DNA of 64,000 nucleotides from Corynebacterium durum (GTDB taxonomy: Bacteria; Actinomycetota; Actinomycetes; Mycobacteriales; Mycobacteriaceae), in contig NZ_CP047200.1 of the NCBI RefSeq assembly GCF_030408675.1, positions 248,001 to 312,000 of the forward strand, in the 5' to 3' direction. The first letter of the stretch is position 1. Each line of letters opens with the position of its first letter. Made by a program: the position numbers and the translations under genes. Positions 54,621-63,888 of this stretch are shown one piece after another. A model generated the notes under the pieces. The model was not told the origin of the DNA, made no database searches, and worked only from the letters and a program-made list of their open reading frames with translations.

Positions 54621-54633
54621 TTTGCAAAGTTCT
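54621..54633 (-). promoter_or_regulatory. RamB box upstream of ramB
   Basis: On the minus strand the sequence is AGAACTTTGCAAA, a full match to the RamB consensus (A/G)AACTTTGCAAA. It lies about 75 bp upstream of the ramB start. RamB autoregulation is known in C. glutamicum. Confidence 0.72.
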
Positions 54634-54801
54634 GGCTAGGGCAGGCGACGGGGCGTTATGTGTGTTAAGTAAGGGGCTGGGCGATTGTCTGCGGGTGTTG
54701 TTTGCGGGTTTTTGTGGCGTGGGATTGGGTGGTTTTTGTGTCGCGCGTAGTATTTTCGGTTGATACCAAACGGGGGCATGGGGAGTGGGCTATATATGAC
54801 C

Positions 54802-54817
54802 TGTGATTTTATTCACA
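54802..54817 (+). promoter_or_regulatory. GlxR binding site upstream of sdhC
   Basis: TGTGATTTTATTCACA is a perfect match to TGTGA-N6-TCACA and is extended to CTGTGA...TCACAG. It is 205 bp upstream of the sdhC start. GlxR control of sdhCAB is known in C. glutamicum. Confidence 0.85.
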
Positions 54818-54893
54818 GGGTTAGGGCCTCGTCTAAATGTTAGCTGAAAACGGGAAGTGAGTGGCGCTGAACAAGGCGTATGTGCGCAATCTG

Positions 54894-54912
54894 ACAGGTG
54901 AGGCTACCCTAA
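54894..54912 (-). promoter_or_regulatory. DtxR-like iron box in the sdhC promoter region
   Basis: On the minus strand TTAGGGTAGCCTCACCTGT matches 15 of 19 bases of the DtxR consensus TTAGGTTAGCCTAACCTAA. It lies about 110 bp upstream of the sdhC start. Succinate dehydrogenase is iron-rich and iron-regulated in corynebacteria (via RipA and DtxR), so direct DtxR binding is plausible. Between 54634 and 55022 nothing else gene-like is seen. Confidence 0.5.
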
Positions 54913-55022
54913 ATCGCAGGTCAGCGGTATAAAGGGGTTTTGTGACTTGTGACACGGGGGCGCGTAACGGGTGGTTTGATCACCTGAAAAAGCCGTACAG
55001 TAAAAGCGACACTGGAGGTGCC

Positions 55023-55781
55023 ATGACTGTTAAATATGACGACCGTGACGCAATCGCTCACGGCAAAATTACTGAAAAACCGCTCCGCGAGCGGCCCAAG
55101 TTCCCGACCTGGGCACTGAAGCTCACCATGGCCATCACTGGCCTGATTTTTGGTGGGTTCGTGCTGATCCACATGATTGGTAACTTGAAAGTCTTCATGC
55201 CCAAGCATGACGACGGCCACTACCCGATCGACCAGTACGGTGAATTCCTGCGCGAGGTCGGTTACCCCCTCATTCCGCACGAGGGCGTGCTGTGGATCTT
55301 CCGCATCACCCTTCTTGCTTCCTTGATCCTGCACGTCTACGGAGCGTTCGCCATCACCGGGCGTGCACACCAATCCCGCGGTAAGATCCGCCGCACCAAC
55401 CTCATGGGTGGCCTGAACTCCTTTACTGCCCGCACCATGATTGTCACCGGCATTGTGCTGCTGGCGTTCATCATCTTCCACATCCTGGATCTCACCATGG
55501 GTGTCGCTCCTGCGGCGTCCGACACGTTCGAACACGGTGCTATCTACGCCAACCTGGTGGCAAGTTTCAGTCGCTGGCCCGTGGCCATCTTCTACATCAT
55601 TGCCATGGTGGTGCTGTTCCTGCACCTCACGCACGGTATCTGGACCGCTGTGAGCGACCTGGGTATCACCGGCAAGCGCACTCGTGCGGTTCTCCTGTTC
55701 GTGTCGTACCTGGTTCCCGCCATGGTCATGGTCGGCAACATTTCCATCCCGCTCGCAATTGCATGCGGCTGGATTAGTTAG
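55023..55781 (+). CDS. sdhC: Succinate dehydrogenase cytochrome b subunit
   Basis: This 252-residue subunit has five membrane helices with conserved histidines for haem b (for example H-M-I-G near 44, H-V-Y-G, F-H-I-L-D and H-L-T-H-G). It is the single-subunit, B. subtilis-like anchor that passes electrons to menaquinone. The ATG at 55023 has GGAGGTG upstream; an earlier in-frame ATG lies in the leader. The N-terminus closely follows the C. glutamicum protein. First gene of the sdhCAB operon. Confidence 0.94.
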   Translation: MTVKYDDRDAIAHGKITEKPLRERPKFPTWALKLTMAITGLIFGGFVLIHMIGNLKVFMPKHDDGHYPIDQYGEFLREVGYPLIPHEGVLWIFRITLLASLILHVYGAFAITGRAHQSRGKIRRTNLMGGLNSFTARTMIVTGIVLLAFIIFHILDLTMGVAPAASDTFEHGAIYANLVASFSRWPVAIFYIIAMVVLFLHLTHGIWTAVSDLGITGKRTRAVLLFVSYLVPAMVMVGNISIPLAIACGWIS

Positions 55782-55801
55782 GACGGAAAGGTTCACTTTT
55801 A

Positions 55802-57811
55802 ATGAGCACTCACTCTGAAACCACCCCCCGTCCCGAGTTCACCGCTCCCGCTTCGTGCGTTGATGGCGTGACCATCGGGTCGGTTCTGAGCGCCAACGCG
55901 CCCGTCGGTGTGCCCTCCAAGGATGCTTGGGAGTGGCAAAAAGACCACTACAACCTGGTGTCCCCGCTGAACCGTCGTAAGTTCCGCATTATTGTTATCG
56001 GTACCGGCCTGGCTGGTGCTGGTGCTGCCGCAGCCCTCGGCGAACTCGGATACGATGTCAAAGCCTTCACCTACCACGATGCACCCCGTCGTGCACACTC
56101 CATCGCCGCACAGGGCGGTGTGAACTCCGCTCGTGGTAAGAAGGTGGATAACGACGGCGCGTACCGTCACGTCAAAGACACCGTCAAGGGCGGCGACTAC
56201 CGCGGCCGTGAAATCGACTGCTGGCGTCTGGCCTACGAATCCGTTCGCGTCATCGACCACATGAACGCCATCGGTGCCCCCTTCGCCCGCGAATACGGCG
56301 GCACCCTGGCCACCCGTTCCTTCGGTGGTGTGCAGGTCTCCCGCACCTACTACACCCGTGGACAGACAGGTCAGCAGCTGCAGCTGTCCGCTGCTGCGGC
56401 ACTACAACGCCAAATCCACCTCGGATCCGTGGAGATATTCACCCACAACGAGATGGTTGATGTAATCGTCAAGGAAGACGAAAACGGCGTGAAGCGCTGC
56501 CACGGTGCGGTGATGCGTAACCTCATCAATGGTGAGCTGACCGCGCACACTGGCCACGCAGTCATCCTGGCCACCGGCGGCTACGGCAATGTGTACTACA
56601 TGTCCACGCTGGCAAAGAACTCGAACGCTTCCGCCATCATGCGTGCCTACGACCAAGGTGCCTACATGGCATCCCCGTCGTTCATTCAGTTCCACCCGAC
56701 CGGTCTGCCGGTCAACTCGGAATGGCAGTCCAAGACCATCCTCATGTCCGAGTCGCTGCGTAACGACGGCCGCGTCTGGTCCCCGAAGGAGCCCAAAGAC
56801 GACCGCGACCCGAACACCATCCCCGAGGAGGAGCGCGACTACTTCCTGGAGCGCCGTTACCCGGCCTTCGGTAACCTGGTGCCCCGCGACGTCGCCTCCC
56901 GCGCCATTTCCCAGCAGATCAACTCTGGCCTGGGCGTTGGACCACTGCACAACTCGGCGTACCTGGACTTCCGTGACGCCATCGAGCGTCTGGGTAAAGA
57001 CACCATCAAAGAGCGCTACTCCAACCTCTTCCAGATGTACGAAGAGGCCATCGGTGAGGACCCCTACACCACGCCCATGCGCATCGCCCCCACCTGCCAC
57101 TTCACCATGGGTGGCCTGTGGACCGACTTCAACGAAATGACCTCCATTCAAGGTCTTTTTGCTGCTGGTGAGGCATCCTGGACCTACCACGGCGCTAACC
57201 GCCTGGGTGCAAACTCCCTGCTCTCTGCATCCGTGGACGGCTGGTTCACCCTCCCATTCTCTGTGCCGAACTACCTCGGCCCGCTGCTGGGTACCGAGCG
57301 TATGGCTGACAACGACCCCGTAGTCATTGAGGCAGTCAACCGCGCTCAGGCCCGCATCGACAAGCTGATGAGCATCAACGGCAACCACGGTCCTGAATAC
57401 TTCCACCGCAAGCTTGGAGACATCCTGTACTTCTCCTGCGGTGTGGCACGTAACAAGAAGGACCTGGCTTCTGGCATTGAGAAGATCCGCGAACTCCGCA
57501 AGGACTTCTGGTCTAACCTGCGCATCACCGGCGAACCCCACGAGATGAACCAGGTGCTGGAGTACGCCAACCGCGTTGCCGACTACATCGAACTCGGCGA
57601 ACTCATGTGTGTTGACGCACTCGACCGCGACGAGTCCTGTGGTGCCCACTTCCGTGACGATCACCTTTCTGATGAAGGCGAAGCCGAGCGTGACGACGAC
57701 AACTGGTGCTTCGTATCCGCCTGGGAACCCGGCGGCCCCAACAAGTACATCCGCCACGCTGAGCCGCTCTACTTCGAAGCGATCCCGCTGCAGACAAGGA
57801 ACTACAAGTAA
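55802..57811 (+). CDS. sdhA: Succinate dehydrogenase flavoprotein subunit
   Basis: This 669-residue subunit oxidises succinate to fumarate. It starts with an extension of about 60 residues, then the FAD motif G-T-G-L-A-G-A-G-A-A; H-S-I-A-A-Q-G-G is the covalent-FAD His region, and the active site is seen in H-P-T-G and R-x-G-A-N-S-L-L. The last codon overlaps the sdhB start by one base (TAATG). Confidence 0.95.
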   Translation: MSTHSETTPRPEFTAPASCVDGVTIGSVLSANAPVGVPSKDAWEWQKDHYNLVSPLNRRKFRIIVIGTGLAGAGAAAALGELGYDVKAFTYHDAPRRAHSIAAQGGVNSARGKKVDNDGAYRHVKDTVKGGDYRGREIDCWRLAYESVRVIDHMNAIGAPFAREYGGTLATRSFGGVQVSRTYYTRGQTGQQLQLSAAAALQRQIHLGSVEIFTHNEMVDVIVKEDENGVKRCHGAVMRNLINGELTAHTGHAVILATGGYGNVYYMSTLAKNSNASAIMRAYDQGAYMASPSFIQFHPTGLPVNSEWQSKTILMSESLRNDGRVWSPKEPKDDRDPNTIPEEERDYFLERRYPAFGNLVPRDVASRAISQQINSGLGVGPLHNSAYLDFRDAIERLGKDTIKERYSNLFQMYEEAIGEDPYTTPMRIAPTCHFTMGGLWTDFNEMTSIQGLFAAGEASWTYHGANRLGANSLLSASVDGWFTLPFSVPNYLGPLLGTERMADNDPVVIEAVNRAQARIDKLMSINGNHGPEYFHRKLGDILYFSCGVARNKKDLASGIEKIRELRKDFWSNLRITGEPHEMNQVLEYANRVADYIELGELMCVDALDRDESCGAHFRDDHLSDEGEAERDDDNWCFVSAWEPGGPNKYIRHAEPLYFEAIPLQTRNYK

Positions 57812-58560
57812 TGAAACTGCATCTTAAGATTTGGCGCCAAGCCGGTCCGACCGCTGAAGGACACTTCGAGTCCATTGATGTGGACGACGCTGTCCCACAG
57901 ATGTCCATCCTGGAACTCCTTGACCACGTCAACGAGGGGCTGATCGAAGCTGGCAAAGAACCCTTCGCATTTGCATCCGACTGCCGTGAAGGCATCTGCG
58001 GAACCTGTGGCCTCAATGTCAACGGACGCCCCCACGGCCCAGAGAAAAACAAGCCCTCCTGCCACCAACGTCTGGTGAGCTACAGCGATGGCGACACCCT
58101 GGAAATCGAGCCGCTGCGCTCCGCAGCGTACCCGGTGATCAAAGACATGATCGTGGATCGCTCCGCACTGGACCGCGTCATGCAGCAAGGCGGCTACGTG
58201 TCCGTCAACGCGGGTACTGCGCCCGACGCTGACACCCTGCACATGAACCACCAAACCGCCGAACTGGCGCTGGACCACGCAGCCTGCATCGGCTGTGGTG
58301 CCTGCGTCGCAGCTTGCCCCAACGGTGCTGCACACCTGTTCACTGGTGCCAAGTTGGTTCACCTCTCCCTCATGCCGCTGGGCAAGGAAGAGCGAGGAAA
58401 GCGTGCACGCAAGATGGTGGACGAAGTTGAAACCAACTTCGGACCCTGCTCCCTCTACGGCGAATGTGCTGACGTTTGCCCGGCAGGCATCCCCCTGACT
58501 GCGGTTGCGGCGATCAACAAGGAGCGGGCACGTGCTGCCCTTTCCGCCAAGGACCACTAA
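57811..58560 (+). CDS. sdhB: Succinate dehydrogenase iron-sulfur subunit
   Basis: This 249-residue subunit carries electrons from SdhA to SdhC. The 2Fe-2S site is seen in D-C-R-E-G-I-C-G-T-C-G with a later C-H-Q-R. The C-terminal part has C-I-G-C-G-A-C-V-A-A-C-P and C-S-L-Y-G-E-C-A-D-V-C-P-A-G for the 4Fe-4S and 3Fe-4S clusters. Confidence 0.95.
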   Translation: MKLHLKIWRQAGPTAEGHFESIDVDDAVPQMSILELLDHVNEGLIEAGKEPFAFASDCREGICGTCGLNVNGRPHGPEKNKPSCHQRLVSYSDGDTLEIEPLRSAAYPVIKDMIVDRSALDRVMQQGGYVSVNAGTAPDADTLHMNHQTAELALDHAACIGCGACVAACPNGAAHLFTGAKLVHLSLMPLGKEERGKRARKMVDEVETNFGPCSLYGECADVCPAGIPLTAVAAINKERARAALSAKDH

Positions 58561-58600
58561 GCTGTACCTCAGTACGGTTTAATACGAAAGGCACACAGCA

Positions 58601-58954
58601 ATGTCTGATGCACATGCAGCTACCCAGCGTGAAGAGCAAACCTTCCGAGTGTTCGAAGGCGAGCCGCACTACATCGACGGCTACACGCCCTCAAGCCTCG
58701 ATTCCCAGCACTCCTCGCTGCAACGCAGTTCCACCTGGCTGGGAATGGGATTCATTCTCACCTCCCTCGCGGGTCTAGGCGCTTTTGTCTTCGGACTTTC
58801 CTCCAGCATTGCTGGAACCCAGGAAAATGGAAACACCTACGCTATCATCGGCGCAGTGTTGGCCATTTCCTGCCTGGTCCTTGGATTCGGTCTCATCTAC
58901 TACGGGCGCCGTCACTACCGCGCCTACGTGGCTGCCACCGGCCGCAAGCACTAA
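58601..58954 (+). CDS. Small two-helix membrane protein after sdhCAB
   Basis: This 117-residue protein has a polar N-terminal half of about 45 residues and two membrane helices (about 48-70 and 80-101), ending in basic residues. AAGG precedes the ATG. It follows sdhB by 40 bp, and a similar membrane gene is found after sdhB in C. glutamicum. Its role, possibly linked to the succinate dehydrogenase complex, is unknown. Confidence 0.8.
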   Translation: MSDAHAATQREEQTFRVFEGEPHYIDGYTPSSLDSQHSSLQRSSTWLGMGFILTSLAGLGAFVFGLSSSIAGTQENGNTYAIIGAVLAISCLVLGFGLIYYGRRHYRAYVAATGRKH

Positions 58955-59030
58955 AAAACGGTGCCCCTACATTGTGGGGGCCCGAACAGTCAGACTCCGT
59001 GATAAGCGGGGTTACTGGCACCTCCAAGAA

Positions 59031-59070
59031 CAACCGCCGTCGTGTTCCTTCGGGAATGCGGCGGCGGTTG
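59031..59070 (+). other. Very stable UUCG-capped hairpin after the sdh operon
   Basis: CAACCGCCG (59031-59039) pairs with CGGCGGTTG (59062-59070), and an inner helix CGTGTTCC/GGAATGCG closes on a TTCG tetraloop. No T-run follows on either strand, so it is not a standard intrinsic terminator; it could stop or protect the sdh transcript or be part of a small RNA. Confidence 0.6.
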
Positions 59071-59197
59071 CTGGGGTTTGGATGGGGTTTGCGGGAGGGT
59101 GGGCGTCGATAAGCGGTGCGGGCGGGCAGGCGTGCTTAGAGCGAACATTTGGTGGGAATCCTCACCCGTCAGCGCTGTTGCGTAGATAATGGAGGCT

Positions 59198-60517
59198 ATG
59201 TCTGACAAAGCCGTTGATGTAGCTGCCCAGGATCGTCTGGCGGTGCCTGGTCCGTCGCCTGAGGTGGAGGCGGAGCGACGTCGAGTCCTACGCCGTTACA
59301 AGGCCGTGGCCACCGGATTGCTGCTGGTTGCAGCGGCGATTTATTTTGCCTGTCGGTGGGCTGAGGCGCAGCCAGGTGAGACGGCGACGTGGGTGGGATT
59401 TGTTCGCGCCGCGGCTGAGGCTGGGATGATTGGTGGTTTGGCGGACTGGTTTGCGGTGACGGCACTGTTCCGTAAGCCACTGGGGTTGCCGATTCCGCAC
59501 ACGGCGATTGTGCGGAATAAGAAGGACCAGATCGGGGAGTCGTTGAGCGGCTTTGTCGGTGAGAACTTCCTCAATGCGGAGTTGATTACCCAGAAGGTGC
59601 GTGCCGCTGGGATTCCTGATCGCGCGGGGGAGTGGCTGTCGCAACCCGAGAACGCGGAGAAGGTATCCAGCGAGGCGGGTCGACTGACGGCGAATATTGT
59701 GCGGGCGCTGGATCCGAAGGACGCGGAGGCAGTGATCAACACGATGTTGATTGATAAGCTTGCGCAACCCGAATGGGCGCCGCCTGCCGGCCGACTGTTG
59801 GAACAGCTCATTGAGGAAGGCCGCACCGAACCCGTCGTGGACGAAATGGTGCAGTGGCTGCATCGCAAAGCCCTGGGGAGCGAGGCGCTGATCACCCGCA
59901 TCCTGGATGAGCGCCTGCCCACCTGGGCACCGCAGTTCCTGAACGACGTTGTGGGCGACAAGGTGTACCGAGAGCTGGTGCAATGGACCAGCGCCGTGTC
60001 CACCGACCCGAACCATGAGGCGCGCCACGCCATCCGCCGCTTCCTCAACAATCTCGCGCGTGACCTGCAGGAAGATCCCACAATGATCCAGCGCGTCGAG
60101 GACATGAAGCACGACATCATGGGGTCCACACCCGTGCAGGGGCTGGCCTCCGCGCTGTGGGCATCCACCTCCACCACGCTTATCGACGCCGCAGAAAACC
60201 CCGACTCCCTGCTCCGGCAGAAGGTCGCAGAACTCGCCGTCAGCTGGGGCAACAACCTGCGTTCCGACGCGGAGTTGCGGGAATCCCTGGACCGTCGTAT
60301 CACCGGCGCGGCCGCATTCCTGGCGGATAACTACGCTGACGAGGTGACCTCCATCATCAGTGAAACCGTGGAACGCTGGGACGCTGACGAGGCCAGCGAC
60401 AAGATCGAATTGATGGTGGGCAAAGACTTGCAGTACATTCGCCTCAACGGCACCGTTGTTGGCGCCCTCGCTGGTTTACTGATTTACACTGTGTCGCATC
60501 TGATCTTTGGTGCCTAA
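59198..60517 (+). CDS. DUF445 membrane protein
   Basis: This 439-residue protein belongs to DUF445 (YheB-like): a first helix at about 35-52, the conserved G-M-I-G-G-L-A-D-W-F-A-V-T-A-L-F-R-K-P-L segment, a long helical coiled body and a C-terminal helix. In this family the ends sit in the membrane. The ATG at 59198 reads M-S-D-K-A; an in-frame ATG at 59189 is also possible and the GGAGG between them does not decide. Function unknown. Confidence 0.82.
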   Translation: MSDKAVDVAAQDRLAVPGPSPEVEAERRRVLRRYKAVATGLLLVAAAIYFACRWAEAQPGETATWVGFVRAAAEAGMIGGLADWFAVTALFRKPLGLPIPHTAIVRNKKDQIGESLSGFVGENFLNAELITQKVRAAGIPDRAGEWLSQPENAEKVSSEAGRLTANIVRALDPKDAEAVINTMLIDKLAQPEWAPPAGRLLEQLIEEGRTEPVVDEMVQWLHRKALGSEALITRILDERLPTWAPQFLNDVVGDKVYRELVQWTSAVSTDPNHEARHAIRRFLNNLARDLQEDPTMIQRVEDMKHDIMGSTPVQGLASALWASTSTTLIDAAENPDSLLRQKVAELAVSWGNNLRSDAELRESLDRRITGAAAFLADNYADEVTSIISETVERWDADEASDKIELMVGKDLQYIRLNGTVVGALAGLLIYTVSHLIFGA

Positions 60518-60523
60518 AGAACT

Positions 60524-60844
60524 TTGGGATTGAGTGAATTGATTACTGTGCTCTACGCAAACTATGTCACCCTGGCCGTGTGGGGGCTTATGCAGATCGT
60601 CGCTATCTGCGGTGTTGTCGGCGCGGTGCAAGTCGGCATGACCCGGGAAGACGCATTCCGCGCAGCCGACCGCCAATCCAAATGGGCGTGGCTGGGTCTG
60701 CTGCTGGGTTCCGCATTCGTCTCATCCATGGGATTGGCTTACCTGTCATTCATGGCGATTATCGGCGTTGTGATCATCGGTATCTACTGGTTTGACGTGC
60801 GCCCCCAGATTAAGGACATTTTGAGTGGTAACTATCAGTGGTAG
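60524..60844 (+). CDS. DUF2516 membrane protein
   Basis: This protein of up to 106 residues has three membrane helices and W-A-W-L in the middle, as in the actinobacterial DUF2516 family. The start is uncertain: TTG 60524, or TTG 60539 closer to the first helix; no ATG fits. It follows the DUF445 gene closely and probably shares its transcript. Function unknown. Confidence 0.75.
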   Translation: MGLSELITVLYANYVTLAVWGLMQIVAICGVVGAVQVGMTREDAFRAADRQSKWAWLGLLLGSAFVSSMGLAYLSFMAIIGVVIIGIYWFDVRPQIKDILSGNYQW

Positions 60845-60929
60845 GGGTTTGCCCTGAGTTACCCTGACTTTTAAAAATCGGGGAAACCCCCGATGTGCTG
60901 GGGGTATGGCATGTAGCAGGCTTGGGGTT

Positions 60930-62495
60930 ATGCGAAACCTCAGAACAATCATTGCAGCTGTTGCTGCGTCAGCGAGTCTTGCCGCGATGGCTACTGTATC
61001 CATTCCGGCGCAGGCCGAACCTGTAAAACGACCAGCGATTACGCAGGAAGACTGCCCAGAATACGTCAACAAGCCTGGCACAAGTTGCGGACGGATGGAC
61101 GTTCCCATGGACTACTCCAACCCGGATGGCAAGAAAATCAGCGTTGGCTTTATCAAGGCCGCAGCCACCAAACCAGAAAAACGCCGAGGTGTGCTGTTTA
61201 TTAACCCCGGCGGTCCGGGCGGCTCGGTGTACCACCAGTTCACCACTGTGGAGGGTTATCCTGATACTACGCCTCGCTGGCCTAAAGAGGTGCGGGAAGA
61301 ATGGGACATTGTGGGAGTGCAGCCGCGCGGTCTGGAGGGGTCCACCAAGCTGGAATGCGAAGAGGTCAACGCTGGTCCCATCGATCAGATCCAGCGCTCT
61401 GGTGGATTGATCAAGGATGCGTGTGACGCGAAAATGCCGGGCTATGCCGCGACGCTGACCACGGAGAACACTGCCCGTGACTGGGATCAAGTGCGTCAGG
61501 CCATGAGAGAGGAGAAGATCTCCATCTACGGCAATTCCTACGGAACAGTCCTGGGATCGATGTACGCAACCACATTCCCAGAGCACACCGACAAGGTGGT
61601 ACTGGATTCCGGCTACAACCCTGATAACGACCATTCTGAGCAAGTTGATGGATTCCGCAAAGCCGCTCATGATTTTTTCGGTTGGGTCTCTCAGCACGAT
61701 GACGTCTACCACATGGGAACGACACCACGAGCTGTGTACAAGTCCTGGGCAGAGCGGGTGAGGCAGGAAACCGGTGTGACCCCAACATTTCCGCCGCCAG
61801 CTGCCGAGGAAGAGGACCTGCCGGACGCGCTAGGCTCCACTGGAAGCATCGGTACCGAGGCTATGACCAGGGTGGATCCGACGGCAGTGAAGGCCGAAGG
61901 GTTGCTGACGCAGTTGACGCACCCCGGTTCGAAACAAAACCAGTCCGCGTCCATGCAGCTTCTCAGTATGGGACTGAGTCAGCCTGCTCTGTGGCCGTGG
62001 GTTGCTGGAAAACTGTCCAGCGCCGAGCCAGTGACACTTCCCGACAAAGTCTTGGAAGCCCTGAGTGAAGTAGGGAACATGCCCCTCATGGTGGAGTGCA
62101 ACGACCGCGCCCACCCCGTTCACCTCGACAGGATGATTTCGGGACTATGGGGCCAGACCGTCATTGGAGACCCTTTCTCCGATATAGACCTGACCTCCAG
62201 CGGCATGACGTGTTCCGGCATCACCCCAGAGCACCCGGCCCCGGATATTACGGGCGAGAAGTTGGCTGTACGGCCTTTGCAAATCCAGGGCACTAGTGAC
62301 CCGAACACCCCGTATGAGACATTCAACAAGATGGCCACCGCCATGCGCAGTCACGTACTCACCGTCGATGGCCCAGGTCACGTGCAAATTAGTACCGATA
62401 ACCCCCAGTTGGGTCCCGTTATTACCGAGTACCTGCGCACCGGAACTGTGAACCAGACCCGCATTCCTGGGACCGACCCGAAGCCAGAGCGCTAG
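60930..62495 (+). CDS. Secreted S33-type (tripeptidyl) peptidase/alpha-beta hydrolase
   Basis: This 521-residue exported protein starts with a signal peptide (R-N-L-R-T-I, cleavage near A-Q-A about 28). The alpha/beta hydrolase core has N-P-G-G-P-G-G-S, the elbow G-N-S-Y-G (Ser about 202), an acid in G-T-S-D-P-N-T-P and His in G-P-G-H. This is the SlpD/tripeptidyl-aminopeptidase type, with a C-terminal TAP-like region. ATG 60930 is chosen because it directly precedes the signal peptide. The next gene starts 4 bp after its stop. Confidence 0.87.
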   Translation: MRNLRTIIAAVAASASLAAMATVSIPAQAEPVKRPAITQEDCPEYVNKPGTSCGRMDVPMDYSNPDGKKISVGFIKAAATKPEKRRGVLFINPGGPGGSVYHQFTTVEGYPDTTPRWPKEVREEWDIVGVQPRGLEGSTKLECEEVNAGPIDQIQRSGGLIKDACDAKMPGYAATLTTENTARDWDQVRQAMREEKISIYGNSYGTVLGSMYATTFPEHTDKVVLDSGYNPDNDHSEQVDGFRKAAHDFFGWVSQHDDVYHMGTTPRAVYKSWAERVRQETGVTPTFPPPAAEEEDLPDALGSTGSIGTEAMTRVDPTAVKAEGLLTQLTHPGSKQNQSASMQLLSMGLSQPALWPWVAGKLSSAEPVTLPDKVLEALSEVGNMPLMVECNDRAHPVHLDRMISGLWGQTVIGDPFSDIDLTSSGMTCSGITPEHPAPDITGEKLAVRPLQIQGTSDPNTPYETFNKMATAMRSHVLTVDGPGHVQISTDNPQLGPVITEYLRTGTVNQTRIPGTDPKPER

Positions 62496-62499
62496 AACC

Positions 62500-63888
62500 A
62501 TGCTTTTCAAACTTATTCTGAAAACCAACCTGGTCACCTGGCTGGCACTCATCATGTCCAACACGGTGCTGGCCGTGGTCATGTCACTGAACATTGGGTT
62601 TATCGTTGCGGGCGCGCGCTCCACGGGCGAAACTCAGGAAGCCTACATATCACTTGGTTCCACCGCGCTGCTCCTGGTGGTGGCCACCAGTTTGGTGTCC
62701 CTCACATTGGTCACTAATTTCACTCTCCGGCTGCAGCACCCCGTGGTGGCCAGGTGGCAGCTGGTAGGCATGCTGCCTGGTCAAGCGGCCCGCATTCTCA
62801 GGGCGCAAGTGCTCGTGGTGTCCACGCTCACCGGCGTGATTGGCGCGGCCTTCGCCTGGCTGCTGTGGTACCCCTATGCGCATACTGTGGCCACCAGTGG
62901 ACTACCCACGAGTCCCGCGCTCGACCAGCCCATCCCCGCACCGGCGCTGGTCATCGCCATAGTAAGTGTTGCGGGAATGAGCCTGCTCACCGGGCTGATG
63001 GGTGCGCGCCGGGCGATGCGTGCAGAGCTGGTGGACGGGGCGTCGATAAGCGGTGCCTTCCGTCGTACGAGTGTGGGGATTGTTCGAAAACCCTTGTGTG
63101 TCGTAGCATCCCTCGGTGTGGGGGCGCTCTATTATGCGATTGCGCAGGTTGAACCGCTGCAGAACATTGATGAAATGGGGGGAATGCTCGGCGCTTACGT
63201 GGGCGTGGGTGTGCTGCTGAGCGTGGTGGTGGCGCTGTGGGGGCCGTATATTCTGCGCGTACTCGTGGAGATGCTGCGCGTGCTGCCGATTACGGCGACA
63301 CCGTGGTTCCTGGCTGTGCGCGAGGCACAGGCGCGGCCCACGCTCACCGGAACCCTCATCATGCCCATTGCTATCGCGGCGAGTACGACGGGGATGGCGG
63401 GGATGTCGATAAGTAAATTCCGGCAGGTGCTCGTGAGCATGGGGGTGCCGGACTCTGAATCATTATCCGCGCCGCTCAGCATATCCCTGCTCCTTGTCGG
63501 CGGGTCCATCGTTGTGGCCTGTGCTTCCGCAGCGTCCGTGGTGCTCATCGCCCTCAGGCCCCGGCAACACGACGCCCAGTTGCTGTACACCTCCGGCGCC
63601 ACCGACGAGCTGCTCACACAAAAAACTCTGATGGAAACCCTGGTGTACCTCATTCTTGCCGGGATCATCGCCTACGGGACGGTGATCATCAACGACGTGT
63701 GCATGACGTTCGCGTTCGCGCGCGGGCCGCTGCCCATGACGCAGCTCAGCATGCCCGCCGGAAGTACGCTCGCCGTCCTCTGTCTGGGCATCGGCATTGC
63801 CGCCACCATGCTCTGGAGCATCACCCTCACCGAACTCCGCCGCAACACCGCCGAAAGGACACTCAGCCATGCTGCTCCAAGCGCTTAA
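62500..63888 (+). CDS. FtsX-like ABC transporter permease
   Basis: This 462-residue protein has about eight to ten helices in the MacB/FtsX layout: one N-terminal helix, a cluster with the L-R-R/Q-H-P-V segment, and two FtsX domains. MacB-type systems drive extracytoplasmic work such as lipoprotein or peptide export rather than import. The stop lies within the start of the ATPase gene. Confidence 0.83.
   Translation: MLFKLILKTNLVTWLALIMSNTVLAVVMSLNIGFIVAGARSTGETQEAYISLGSTALLLVVATSLVSLTLVTNFTLRLQHPVVARWQLVGMLPGQAARILRAQVLVVSTLTGVIGAAFAWLLWYPYAHTVATSGLPTSPALDQPIPAPALVIAIVSVAGMSLLTGLMGARRAMRAELVDGASISGAFRRTSVGIVRKPLCVVASLGVGALYYAIAQVEPLQNIDEMGGMLGAYVGVGVLLSVVVALWGPYILRVLVEMLRVLPITATPWFLAVREAQARPTLTGTLIMPIAIAASTTGMAGMSISKFRQVLVSMGVPDSESLSAPLSISLLLVGGSIVVACASAASVVLIALRPRQHDAQLLYTSGATDELLTQKTLMETLVYLILAGIIAYGTVIINDVCMTFAFARGPLPMTQLSMPAGSTLAVLCLGIGIAATMLWSITLTELRRNTAERTLSHAAPSA

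Noticed and set aside
56402..57757. 451-codon minus-strand frame inside sdhA
   Set aside because: It is a high-GC shadow of the well-supported sdhA frame; its composition has no domain features.
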